In this document: positions 9,119 through 18,064 of the stretch, piece after piece
Layout of the letters: each line of letters starts with the position of its first letter
How positions within the stretch are numbered: position 1 is the first letter of the stretch
Source of the DNA: Pontibacter burrus
Lineage (GTDB): Bacteria > Bacteroidota > Bacteroidia > Cytophagales > Hymenobacteraceae
NCBI RefSeq assembly: GCF_010686685.1
Contig: NZ_JAAGWD010000007.1
Location: 62,001-126,000, forward strand
Reading direction: 5' to 3'
DNA length: 64,000 nt
Position numbers and translations under genes: made by a program
Notes under the pieces: model-generated
Told to the model about the DNA's origin: nothing
The model's database searches: none
The model's input: the letters and a program-made list of their open reading frames with translations, nothing else

Positions 9119-9619
9119 TCAGGCATTTTCATGGTGCTCCTTAAAAAGATTGAAAGCCTCTTCGTTGCCCTGCTGATAGGCCAGATCAAGAGCTGTAAGG
9201 CCGCGCGCATCGCGTATGCTGGTATCAGCTCCAGCATCCAGCAAAACTTTTACCATTTGATTACGACCAAACAAGGTTGCAAACATCAGGGCTGTTCCGC
9301 CACTTCCGTTCTGCAGGTTCAGGTCTGCGCCATTTTCAATTAAAAGCTTAGCAATTTCAGAATAGCCTTTAAAGCTCACGCCCATCAAGGCTGTATTGCC
9401 GCTGTTGTCCTGTGTGTTCGGGTCAGCTCCGGCTTCAAGCAATAGTTTGGTAGCATCCAGGTGACCATCATAGCTGGCTATAATAAGCGGCGTAAAGCCG
9501 CGGCCATTGGTTATGCTCAGATCGGCACCTTCTGCAATCCGCTCTTTCAGGTAAGTTACATCGCCATTGCGGGCAGCATCAATTAAAAGGTCATCCGGGT
9601 TAGTGGAATAAAAGGTCAT
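9119..9619 (-). CDS. Ankyrin-repeat protein
   Basis: 166 residues made almost entirely of four to five ankyrin repeats, seen as the recurring pattern GRGFTPLIIASYDGHLDATK, DNSGNTALMGVSFKGYSEIAK, GSGGTALMFATLFGRNQMVK and ARGLTALDLAYQQGNEEAF. There is no signal peptide, so it is likely cytoplasmic and a protein-binding scaffold. In other bacteria similar small ankyrin proteins lie next to catalase genes, but no catalase is present here. Its role is unknown. Confidence 0.88.
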   Translation of the reverse strand: MTFYSTNPDDLLIDAARNGDVTYLKERIAEGADLSITNGRGFTPLIIASYDGHLDATKLLLEAGADPNTQDNSGNTALMGVSFKGYSEIAKLLIENGADLNLQNGSGGTALMFATLFGRNQMVKVLLDAGADTSIRDARGLTALDLAYQQGNEEAFNLFKEHHENA

Positions 9620-9759
9620 AGGTAAAGGATTTTGTTATAAGGCTGGTTACGTAGTATAACTTTAAATGGCTGCGCTTATCTTTATAGTTTATAGTCGGAT
9701 TAAAATCAAACATATCCGGAGCGGGCAGGTTTTCCGTTCAGTTAAATAAAACTATAGTT

Positions 9760-10674
9760 ATGCTCGATATCGTAATTGAAGCCCGAAAGGCATCGCTGGC
9801 ACCGGGTATGGATGTGCGCCGTATTCTGCCATTCAGGCTGCGCCGCATGGTAGGCCCGTTTATATTTATGGACCATGCCGGCCCCGTGGATGTAGCTCCT
9901 GAGCAAACCCACAACATGGATGTTTTGCCTCACCCGCACATTGGCTTATCAACGGTAAGCTACCTGTTCGGCGGCCAGGTTACGCATCGCGACAGCCTGG
10001 GTGTAGAACAGATCATCAGGCCCGGGGAAGTAAACTGGATGACAGCCGGCAGCGGTATTGCCCATTCCGAGCGCTTCGAAGACCCCAGTGCCCTGGCAGG
10101 CGGCAACCTGGAGATGATACAGACCTGGGTAGCCCTGCCTGAGAAAGACGAAGAAAGTACCCCAGCTTTTACAAACTATAAACCGGAACAGTTGCCCGTT
10201 TATACAGATAACGGGATATGGATGCGCCTGATTGCCGGAGATGCCTATGGCTTACGAAACGATGTAAAAACCCACTCCCCCCTGTTTTACCTGCATGTTG
10301 TTTTAGAACCGGGCGCCCGCATCAATTTACCCACTGAACATACAGAGCGTGGCATTTATGTAGCAAAAGGAAGCATAGAAGTCAGTGGAAGAACTTATAC
10401 TGTAGGTCAAATGCTGGTGTTTAATAAAAATGCCGAACCAACTATAGTTGCCAGAACGCCGGCTACACTCATGCTGCTGGGTGGCGAACCACTGGGTGAA
10501 CGCTTTATCTGGTGGAACTTTGTATCGTCGCGGAAGGAACGGATAGAGCAGGCCAAAGCCGACTGGAAGGAAGGCCGCATTATTTTGCCTCCAAACGATA
10601 ACCAGGAATTTGTGCCGTTGCCCGAAGACAAGTCCAAGCCGGCAGGCGGCCCGGCACCACAAGCGTTATCTTAA
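9760..10674 (+). CDS. Pirin family protein
   Basis: 304 residues with the pirin bicupin. The N-terminal cupin carries FIFMDHAGPVDVAP, LPHPHIGLSTVSYLF, VTHRDSLG and GSGIAHSERF, which hold the conserved metal-binding histidines and glutamate; the C-terminal cupin covers about 170-270. Some pirins show quercetinase activity and others interact with transcription factors; its function here is unknown. The ATG at 9760 directly abuts the palindrome AACTATAGTT (9750-9759). Its stop is adjacent to the stop of the convergent response-regulator gene with no bases between. Confidence 0.92.
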   Translation: MLDIVIEARKASLAPGMDVRRILPFRLRRMVGPFIFMDHAGPVDVAPEQTHNMDVLPHPHIGLSTVSYLFGGQVTHRDSLGVEQIIRPGEVNWMTAGSGIAHSERFEDPSALAGGNLEMIQTWVALPEKDEESTPAFTNYKPEQLPVYTDNGIWMRLIAGDAYGLRNDVKTHSPLFYLHVVLEPGARINLPTEHTERGIYVAKGSIEVSGRTYTVGQMLVFNKNAEPTIVARTPATLMLLGGEPLGERFIWWNFVSSRKERIEQAKADWKEGRIILPPNDNQEFVPLPEDKSKPAGGPAPQALS

Positions 10675-11118
10675 TCAGTTTGAATCTACAGAAGCTGGTA
10701 TTTCAGTAAAGTATTTCGCAACAAGTTTTAACAAGGCATCGCGGGTGAGCGGTTTACTCAGGAGTTCTGTTACGCCCGCAGCTTTTACCTTTTCTATATC
10801 ACGCGGATTTGCCGAAGTGGTAAGCACGGCTATCACCACGTTATGGTGTTGCATGGCTTCCATATTATTCAGCGTATCTAGAAAGCCAAATCCATCCATG
10901 ATAGGCATATTGATATCCAGCAGAATCAGGTTGGGCACACAATGCTCTCCGCTGGTTTTCGATAGTTCGCAACGCGCCTGAAGTAAGTCAATTGCCTCCT
11001 TGCCGTTCATACAAACCAGCAGTTCACTGGCAATACCTGCACGTGTTATAGTTAGTCTGTTAATATAATTCGTGGTCTCATCATCATCAATGAGCAATAC
11101 CGAAGGTACTTTCTTCAT
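10675..11118 (-). CDS. Single-domain response regulator
   Basis: 147 residues, a lone receiver domain. The acidic pocket is DDDE at 11-14, the phospho-acceptor is Asp68 in LILLDINMP, the conserved Thr is in VLTTSANP, and the Lys is in LLSKPLTRD. There is no output domain, as in CheY/Rcp1-like proteins. Rcp1-type regulators are the usual partners of phytochromes, and this gene follows the phytochrome and kinase genes with a 77-base gap, so it is probably their phospho-relay partner. Confidence 0.9.
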   Translation of the reverse strand: MKKVPSVLLIDDDETTNYINRLTITRAGIASELLVCMNGKEAIDLLQARCELSKTSGEHCVPNLILLDINMPIMDGFGFLDTLNNMEAMQHHNVVIAVLTTSANPRDIEKVKAAGVTELLSKPLTRDALLKLVAKYFTEIPASVDSN

Positions 11119-11195
11119 AAAATTTCAATCTCCTGAATACGAGCCTAAGCTATGGCAACTATAAACTACCGTTATAGATCAGCTAAAATATTCTT

Positions 11196-14100
11196 TTACA
11201 CGTTTTTAAAGTAAAGTTCAAAGGTTGTGCCTTCTCCTTCGTTACTGATCACTTCAATGTATCCTCCGGAGTTATCAATCAAGCGTTTTACAATGTAAAG
11301 TCCCATGCCTGTACCATCAACATGCGTGTGGAAGCGCTTAAACAGCATAAACAACTTCGACACGTTGGCAGGGTTAATTCCCAGGCCATTGTCATTTACC
11401 GACAGCTTTATAAATCCATCGGTTGCTTCCGTTTTAATGCTGATTACCGGATCTCTGTCTTTTGCTTTGTACTTAATCGCATTGCTGATCAGGTTATACA
11501 GCACGCTGTGAAGGTTCTTTTTAGAGAAAATAACCTTGGGAGCAGCATCAAAATCAACCTGAACCTGGGTTTTTTCATGAGATAGCTGGTCCTGCAGACT
11601 TTGCCTCACATCCTCAAACACCTCACGCACATCCACATGTTCAGGCTCGCCATCAATGTCGCGCTGCACTTTTGCTATATCTGTCAGGTCCTGAATCACA
11701 TTCTTGAAACGAACTATAGCTCCTTTCATCATTTCAAAAACAGGTCCGGTTGGCTCTCCGGGAATGGGTCCTGCGGTAGCGATCTGGTCTTCCAGTAATA
11801 ACATCAGGCCTTCTATGTTCCCGATCGGTGATTTCAGGTCGTGCGAGGCTGTGTACACAAACGTATCCAGGTCTTCGATCACGCGCAGCAGGTGCTCGTT
11901 GGTCTGCTGTAGTTTTTCCTGGGTATTTTTCAGGTCAGTAAGGTCAATGAATGAGCCCAGTACACGATACGGCATCTGGTACTCGTTGTGCATAATGTAT
12001 GCTCTATTCGATACAAAGGCAAAGGTGCCGTTCGCTTTTCTGATCCTGTATTCCCCGGACCATTGATCTTTACCGGTATTGATGACGTTATTTATAGCAT
12101 TTACTACCTTCTTACGGTCATCGGGGTGAAGCAGGTTAAACCAGCTGTTTACACCTTCGCCCATCTCCGATATTTCGTAGCCCAACATGGTTTTAAGGCT
12201 GTCGCTCCACCAGATTTCGTTGGTTACCAGGTTCCAGTCCAGGATAACATCGTTCGTCGCCATCGACACCATTCTGAAGCGCTCTTCGCTAGCGGCAAGT
12301 GCAGCAGTACGTTCTGCGACCCGCTTCTCCAGCTCGTTATTCAGCTTTATCAGGTCTTCTTCTGCCGCTTTAAGCTCTTCATAGGCCATCAGCACTTTGT
12401 CTTCGCTGCTTTTTTTAACGGTAACGTCGCCCATCGTCAGGGTAACACCATCCCCCATTTTTACAGCTGCCAGCTCGTACCAGGTTTTGTCACCATTTAC
12501 CTCTAATTGCTGCTCAATATGGAACGATTTGCCTTCTTCGGCTACCTGCACCAGTTTGCGGAACAGGCCTGCTTTTTTAAGGTAGGGCATGCTCTCCAGC
12601 ACACTCTTGTTTAGCAGATCAGCCTGTGATGCATCTATTAAAGCTTCGGCCTTTTTGTTCAGCAATGTCCAGTTAAAGTCAACAATGTTACGTCGCTCAT
12701 CACGTACCGCCTTGAAGGCCATAATACTGTTAAGCGAACTGTTCAGCACGCCCTGTACTACATTGCTCAGTGTCTTCAGGGTTGTTACATCAACAAAACT
12801 GATTACTATGCCATCCTTATTTCCATCCCGCTTCAGGTATGGGATAATACGCATCAGGTAATACCGTCCATCCTGGGTTTCTATCTCCTGCTCTACTTCC
12901 GCCGAAGTATTGTTGACCTTCTTTATCTCATCTATAAACTGGCTATACTTCAGGTTATGCGACAAGTGGTGTATAGGGCGGCCCAGGTCGCTTTCTATAA
13001 TGTTGATGAGCTTACCAACAGCCGGGGTAAACTTACGGATAGCCAGGTGATGGTCCAGGAACAGCTGCCCGATGTTTGAGCTGCGGATATAGTTATCCAG
13101 GTCTTCGTTCAGTTCCTGCAGTTCCTTTATTTTTAGCTGGTGCTCTGAGTTTACAGTATGCAGTTCTTCGTTGAGCGATTGCATCTCTTCGTTGGAGCTC
13201 TGCAACTCCTCGTTGCTCGACATCAGCTCCTCGTTGCTCGATTGCAGCTCTTCGTTGGATGTACTCAGATCCTGTACCGTCATGTGCAGGCTTTCGCGCA
13301 CTTCCTTCAGCTCCATTTCCAGTGCGGTAAGTTGCTGATAATAGTCTGTATCCGATACAAAGGTCATGTCTGATACTTTTGGAAGCGGCGTTACTTCACC
13401 AAGTTCCTGCAACAGCACCAGTATTACTTTAGCCTGTCCTTTATCAACAGCTACCGGCCTGATAGAAACATGCACAAGCTGTTCCTTTTTGCCCATTTTT
13501 ACGGTTACCTGTCGCGCTACCACCTTGCGGTCCTGCTTCAGGGCCTTGCGGATGCCAACACTCAGCGTGACAGCCAGCTCTTCAGGCACCATTTTAATCA
13601 GGTTGAAATGCAGGCGCTTATCCGGGAATTTAAGGAAACGATTTATATCGCCGATGCCATGTAACAGTTGATACTGCTCATCAACATAAAGGGCCGTTAC
13701 CTTAAAGTCTTCGGCCACGGCATCCATAAACGAGTTGTTGTAAAGCGCTAGCGATACGTTTTTATATTGGGTATTCTGACTCAGTGGAAGATGGTTTGTG
13801 TTGTTATAGCTCAGTCCATAGGCTTTCTGGCGGCCTGCCTGCTGGCTTTCTTTTGTTTTGCGGAACAGCTTCCATTTGCGGTTCTCTTCTTTAAAGTAAG
13901 AACCCATATCGCCGATGTGCTCGCTTGGCCCCAGCATCAGGTAGCCACCAAAGTTAAGGGCATACGGAAACAATGCAATTACCTTGTTCTGCAACTCTGC
14001 ATTCAGGTAAATGAGCATGTTCCGGCATGTAATCAAATCTATACGACTATAAGGCGGATCTTTCTGTAGGTCGTGCTGCGCAAAAATCACCAGTTTCCGG

Positions 14101-15323
14101 ATATCATCTTTTACAATGTACCGGTTGTTCTTTAAGGTGAAGAAACGCTCCAGACGGGCTGCTGAGACATGCTTGGCAATACTGAGAGGGTAACTGCCTT
14201 TTGATGCCTGTGTAATCGCCTGCTGATCTATGTCCGTAGCGAAAAGCTTTATGTTAGGCTCTCTGTCCAACTTCTCGTAGGTTTCGGCAAAAAGCATAGC
14301 CAGCGAGTATACTTCTTCGCCGGTACTGCAGGCGGCCACCCATACTTTAACAGGCTGGTCTTCCGGCTTGTTGTCAATTATCTTCGGAATGACTTCGCTT
14401 TCGAGCAGTTCAAATGCTTCTAGGTCGCGAAAGAAGCTGGTTACGTTAATAAAGAATTCCTGGCAAAGCTTTTTAATTTCGCCTGGGTTCTCATGCAGGT
14501 AATCCAAATAAGCAGCCAGGTCCGCAACCTTTAAACTATCCATCCGCTTCCGTATTCTACGGTTAATGGTAGCTTCCTTGTAATCCGAAAAATCGGTTTG
14601 GGTGTGGTTGCAAACCAGATCTAATATTTCTTTTAAAATTTCCTGATCGCGGTCTTGTTTGTTATCGTTTATCAGAGATCTGAGCAACGGAATTTTTTGA
14701 GTATAAGAGATAATTTCTTCGGGCATGTGCTCCGGCGCAAGCACATAGTCCACGTTACCGGCATCAATGGCGCTGCGGGGCATTCCATCAAACCTGGCAG
14801 TGTCCGGGTCCTGAACTACTACCATGCCGCCTGCTTTTTTAATAGCCCTGGCTCCCTTTGTTCCGTCTGTACCGGTTCCTGATAAAACTACACCAATGGC
14901 ATATTTGCCCCTGCTCCTGGCCATCGATTCAAAGAAGAGATCAATAGCAAAATTAGGTTCACGGCTACGGGCTTTGTCGGTCAGGCGAAGGCGACCGTTC
15001 TCGATTGTTAATTGTTTCCCGCTTGGCAGCACATACACGCAGTTTGGCTTGGTAAACATGTTGTCTTCCGCTTCCAGTACTTGCATGCTGGTGTGTTTGC
15101 TTAGCAGCTCCGCCATCAGACTTTTATGGTCAGGCGACAAATGCTGAATGATCACAAACGAAAAACTAGAGTTATTAGGGAAGTGATCGAAAAGCACATG
15201 AATTGCTTCCAGGCCACCCGCAGATGCACCAATCCCCACAAGGTAGTGGTCGGCCGGTTTTGCCTTCTCGCTTTTGGTTGTTTTGGCAATTGTCTTTGGT
15301 AACTTTTCTGGTACTGACTTCAT
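11196..15323 (-). CDS. CheB-CheR-PAS-histidine kinase fusion
   Basis: 1375 residues. A CheB methylesterase domain comes first, with catalytic Ser34 (GIGASAGGLEA), His61 (IIQHLSPDH) and Asp153 (SGTGTDGTKG). A CheR methyltransferase follows (about 215-490; VWVAACSTGEEVYSLAM for SAM binding, then FATDIDQQAI). A long coiled coil with repeated SSNEELQ units lies near 690-740, then PAS domains, then a HisKA domain (TASHDLKSPIGN, His near 1160) and an HATPase with NAIKYK, NDNGLGI and GTGMGLYIV. CheB lacks a receiver domain. Such fusions are found next to bacteriophytochromes in several bacteria; substrates of the CheB/CheR parts are unknown as no chemoreceptor is encoded nearby. Confidence 0.92.
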   Translation of the reverse strand: MKSVPEKLPKTIAKTTKSEKAKPADHYLVGIGASAGGLEAIHVLFDHFPNNSSFSFVIIQHLSPDHKSLMAELLSKHTSMQVLEAEDNMFTKPNCVYVLPSGKQLTIENGRLRLTDKARSREPNFAIDLFFESMARSRGKYAIGVVLSGTGTDGTKGARAIKKAGGMVVVQDPDTARFDGMPRSAIDAGNVDYVLAPEHMPEEIISYTQKIPLLRSLINDNKQDRDQEILKEILDLVCNHTQTDFSDYKEATINRRIRKRMDSLKVADLAAYLDYLHENPGEIKKLCQEFFINVTSFFRDLEAFELLESEVIPKIIDNKPEDQPVKVWVAACSTGEEVYSLAMLFAETYEKLDREPNIKLFATDIDQQAITQASKGSYPLSIAKHVSAARLERFFTLKNNRYIVKDDIRKLVIFAQHDLQKDPPYSRIDLITCRNMLIYLNAELQNKVIALFPYALNFGGYLMLGPSEHIGDMGSYFKEENRKWKLFRKTKESQQAGRQKAYGLSYNNTNHLPLSQNTQYKNVSLALYNNSFMDAVAEDFKVTALYVDEQYQLLHGIGDINRFLKFPDKRLHFNLIKMVPEELAVTLSVGIRKALKQDRKVVARQVTVKMGKKEQLVHVSIRPVAVDKGQAKVILVLLQELGEVTPLPKVSDMTFVSDTDYYQQLTALEMELKEVRESLHMTVQDLSTSNEELQSSNEELMSSNEELQSSNEEMQSLNEELHTVNSEHQLKIKELQELNEDLDNYIRSSNIGQLFLDHHLAIRKFTPAVGKLINIIESDLGRPIHHLSHNLKYSQFIDEIKKVNNTSAEVEQEIETQDGRYYLMRIIPYLKRDGNKDGIVISFVDVTTLKTLSNVVQGVLNSSLNSIMAFKAVRDERRNIVDFNWTLLNKKAEALIDASQADLLNKSVLESMPYLKKAGLFRKLVQVAEEGKSFHIEQQLEVNGDKTWYELAAVKMGDGVTLTMGDVTVKKSSEDKVLMAYEELKAAEEDLIKLNNELEKRVAERTAALAASEERFRMVSMATNDVILDWNLVTNEIWWSDSLKTMLGYEISEMGEGVNSWFNLLHPDDRKKVVNAINNVINTGKDQWSGEYRIRKANGTFAFVSNRAYIMHNEYQMPYRVLGSFIDLTDLKNTQEKLQQTNEHLLRVIEDLDTFVYTASHDLKSPIGNIEGLMLLLEDQIATAGPIPGEPTGPVFEMMKGAIVRFKNVIQDLTDIAKVQRDIDGEPEHVDVREVFEDVRQSLQDQLSHEKTQVQVDFDAAPKVIFSKKNLHSVLYNLISNAIKYKAKDRDPVISIKTEATDGFIKLSVNDNGLGINPANVSKLFMLFKRFHTHVDGTGMGLYIVKRLIDNSGGYIEVISNEGEGTTFELYFKNV

Positions 15324-15358
15324 GTATGCGGTAGTCGTATTATAGCTTCAGGCTTTCA

Positions 15359-16912
15359 CTAGTATCTATCTTTCATCAGCTTCTCCAGAACAGCGTGCCG
15401 TAGCGTTTCTGCAGCATCGGCATCGTCTGCATTCCAGGGAAGCGAAGTAAATTTCACCGTTTCTTTATAGATCTCAAAAGAGTTTCGCGGATGGTAGCTT
15501 TTGCCGTCTGGCTCCATTTGAATCGCGTTGTTAGGGTTACCGCCCCAGTTTACTGTTTGCTGCACTTCAGGACGGAAACCCAGAATAAATTCCCCTTGTT
15601 CAGCGTTTATAGGAATAGCTAAAAGCCCGCTTGCAATTGTGTGGTAGGCCTTGCTATGTGGGTAAACCTGCGGCAGCACATTGGTAACATATAAGCCCCC
15701 TGCATTGTTGCGACGCAGCCACGATACCAGATCTCTCATTTCCTGTTCCGAAGGTGTTTCGCCGGCAACCCACACAGTTCCTTCATAAAATACGGCTGCT
15801 CCAGCCAGGTCGAAAAGCTCCAGAATTGTAGTCTCTCCTTCCAGTAAGCCTTCGGCAAAATTTGTGCTGGTGTATAGTTGCTCCAACAGGCTGGCGTGTA
15901 CACTACGAAGCTTTACTCGGTGCGCCATCGTTTCTTCTTTATGCCGGGCTTCCAACTGTGCAGATAGAATACCGGAAAGCAGTTCCATAGCAGAGCGCAT
16001 TTCGTAGCTCGGGTACTTCGGCGTTTTATGATGGCACGAGATCAATCCCCACAATTTATTATCGATGATCAGGGGCAGCGACATAGAAGCATCTACATTC
16101 ATGTTGGTCAGGTACTCCAGGTGCACACTGGCTACACTGCGTAAGCTGCAATCTGATAAATCGGTAAACTTATGCGTGATTGGGTTAAGCACTGGTACCA
16201 GCCGCACAGGCGTATAGTTGCGCGTTGGTATCAGGCGGTACGGGTTTTTAAAGTACAGATCACGGGCTTGCTTTGGCACATCAGATGCCGGGAAACGAAG
16301 GTCAAAGTAATCGTCCATGTCTTCTTCACGGGCCTGTGCTATCACAATGCCGTTCCAGCTCGGGTCGAACTGGTACACCATTACCTTATCAAAACCACTG
16401 AACTTTTTAAGCTCCTCAGCTGCCACCTGGGCCACCTGCGGGATCGTTTCCGGCTCTTTCAGCAGGGAAGTGATGTACTTGAGATGCTGATACAGACTGA
16501 TGAACGACTCCTGCACGGTAGGTTTACTTTCTTCAAGCTCTACCAGAATGTACTCGGCATGCTGTAAAAAAGTAGACGTGAAGGATTTCTCTACACCATC
16601 AACTATAAACGTGAGCGTGAACGGAATTTTATCCTGATTAGCATGGGCACCCAGCTTGGAAGTAATCTCAGCTAACTGGCTCTCCTGTATCAGGCTTGCA
16701 AAGGGCTTGGAAAGCAGCTCATCAGCTGTAATCTGCAAAAAAACCTCAGTATTGGCACTGGCTTGCAGAATCCGTAACTCCTGTTTATCGAGCACCAGCA
16801 ACATGCCATGCGGCTGTATCAGATTGACCAAGTGTAAGGGAATACTTCCGCAAACTTCTGAGTCATAGTTCTTTTCGAGCGGGATATTTACTGGAGCTGG
16901 ACTGTATTGCAT
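15359..16912 (-). CDS. Bacteriophytochrome photosensor (PAS-GAF-PHY, no kinase)
   Basis: 517 residues covering only the photosensory core. Cys21 (SEVCGSIPLHLVNLIQPHG) is the position that binds biliverdin in bacteriophytochromes. The GAF domain has LRFPASDVPKQARDLY (a variant of the usual PASDIP) and the chromophore-pocket histidine in SVASVHLEYLTNMNV; the PHY tongue has the PRNSFEIY motif. With no output domain it must signal through partners, most simply the kinase 35 bases downstream. No heme oxygenase for making biliverdin is in the window. Confidence 0.93.
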   Translation of the reverse strand: MQYSPAPVNIPLEKNYDSEVCGSIPLHLVNLIQPHGMLLVLDKQELRILQASANTEVFLQITADELLSKPFASLIQESQLAEITSKLGAHANQDKIPFTLTFIVDGVEKSFTSTFLQHAEYILVELEESKPTVQESFISLYQHLKYITSLLKEPETIPQVAQVAAEELKKFSGFDKVMVYQFDPSWNGIVIAQAREEDMDDYFDLRFPASDVPKQARDLYFKNPYRLIPTRNYTPVRLVPVLNPITHKFTDLSDCSLRSVASVHLEYLTNMNVDASMSLPLIIDNKLWGLISCHHKTPKYPSYEMRSAMELLSGILSAQLEARHKEETMAHRVKLRSVHASLLEQLYTSTNFAEGLLEGETTILELFDLAGAAVFYEGTVWVAGETPSEQEMRDLVSWLRRNNAGGLYVTNVLPQVYPHSKAYHTIASGLLAIPINAEQGEFILGFRPEVQQTVNWGGNPNNAIQMEPDGKSYHPRNSFEIYKETVKFTSLPWNADDADAAETLRHAVLEKLMKDRY

Positions 16913-17255
16913 TCGTACTATTTATAGCGTTTACCAACGTGGCAATGCCATAAACATACACATTAAGCTGCAGAAAGTTTAATTTTAACTAGGATAAAAT
17001 TTACGTAATAACCACAACAAGTTACGTATTTACCACAATAACAGAGTTGCCTGCCATTAAAACGGAGCATCTGTTTTATAAGAACATAGCTAACCGGCGC
17101 TTACTTTTAGGCCTGTAAAGAAGTGCCCTTCTGGCTAAAGGGTTTGCCTGATTATATACCTATAGTTTTGAACTGATGCCCGGAACGAGCAATCAGCATT
17201 AGGCTGAAATAAAGTTACTCAGATTCTGCATCCTGCCAACTTATAGATTATAGTT
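16913..17255. other. Intergenic region upstream of the phytochrome gene
   Basis: No gene is seen in these 343 bases. It carries the direct repeat at 17001-17038 and, on the minus strand, TATGTTTA (16951-16958), one mismatch from the TAnnTTTG promoter element, 39 bases before the phytochrome ATG. Confidence 0.4.
17001..17038. promoter_or_regulatory. 17-bp direct repeat with 21-bp period, candidate activator site
   Basis: TTACGTAATAACCACAA (17001-17017) and TTACGTATTTACCACAA (17022-17038) differ at two positions and start 21 bp apart, two helical turns. They lie 89-126 bases upstream of the phytochrome start. Direct repeats at about this period are typical for LytTR- or OmpR-type response regulators. 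Which protein binds is unknown. Confidence 0.5.
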
Positions 17256-17702
17256 TTAAACTTCTTCCTGCAAGTTAGTAATGAAGTATTTACCCGTGTT
17301 GATGCCATCTACCAGATCCTGAACAGTTCTGCTTTTAAACACTCTGAGTAAATGCTCGCGGTAAGCTTTAATCTCGTCGTGCAACGGGCACGGATGCAGG
17401 TCAGAGCATTGCTTCATGCCCATGCCGCATTTCCGGAAAGCTTCCAGGCCATCTATCGTTTGTACTACTTCCAATATGCTTATCTCGGCGGCGGGACGAT
17501 GAAGGAAAAAACCACCACCAGGACCCTTAATCGAAGCGATCAGGCCTTTGCGTACCATGTCCTGCAGAATTTTACCGATAAAGTGCATCGGTAACTCTAG
17601 TTCTTTAGCAACTTCTTTTATACCTGTTTTAAGCCCTAGTGCGTCCTGTATAGCAATATACACGATGGCGCGCAGGGCATATTCTGTTGTTTTCGATAAC
17701 AT
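17256..17702 (-). CDS. Rrf2 family regulator with cysteine cluster (NsrR/IscR-like)
   Basis: 148 residues from the ATG at 17700-17702 (MLSKTTEYALRAIVYIA), the canonical Rrf2 start; an upstream in-frame start would overlap the preceding gene. The winged helix is followed by Cys92, Cys99 and Cys105 (KCGMGMKQCSDLHPCPLH), the three cysteines that hold an Fe-S cluster in IscR and NsrR. It is the last gene of a minus-strand cluster encoding Ric, hemerythrin and a MIP18-type protein, so sensing of NO or Fe-S status is likely. The distinction between NsrR and IscR cannot be settled from sequence. Confidence 0.88.
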   Translation of the reverse strand: MLSKTTEYALRAIVYIAIQDALGLKTGIKEVAKELELPMHFIGKILQDMVRKGLIASIKGPGGGFFLHRPAAEISILEVVQTIDGLEAFRKCGMGMKQCSDLHPCPLHDEIKAYREHLLRVFKSRTVQDLVDGINTGKYFITNLQEEV

Positions 17703-17743
17703 GGAAAAGCGTTTATTCTCTAAAAACTGGTACGGCTGCGAAG

Positions 17744-18064
17744 TTAGTTCTTTGCTTCCAGTTGCCGCATTCCTTCTGCTGTAATCATTTCGGTAGACCA
17801 CGGTGGAGACCACACCAGGTTTACTTTTACGTCCAGGTTCGGGAATCGCTTCAGCAGGATCTGCTCTGTTGCGTTAACTATAGTTCCGCTCATCGGGCAG
17901 CCGGGTGTGGTAAGCGTTAGGTTCACTTCTAAGGTGTCGCCGTCTAAACTTACTTCATAAACAAGCCCCAGATCCACTATGTTTATGCCAACTTCCGGGT
18001 CGATGATGTATTTCAGGGTTTCGAATACCTCGTTTCCGAAATCCTCAGGCACGTGCGTTTCCAT
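17744..18064 (-). CDS. MIP18/DUF59 family Fe-S assembly protein
   Basis: 106 residues from the ATG at 18062-18064 (METHVPEDFGNEVFETLK), chosen because the longer frame would begin deep in the upstream gene. The domain is DUF59: IDPEVGINIVDLGLVYEV, and TTPGCPMSG with the conserved cysteine, and a C-terminal VWSPPW. Such proteins (SufT/PaaD relatives) assist maturation of Fe-S proteins. Its start overlaps the stop of the upstream membrane-protein gene by 20 bases, suggesting coupled translation. Confidence 0.88.
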   Translation of the reverse strand: METHVPEDFGNEVFETLKYIIDPEVGINIVDLGLVYEVSLDGDTLEVNLTLTTPGCPMSGTIVNATEQILLKRFPNLDVKVNLVWSPPWSTEMITAEGMRQLEAKN

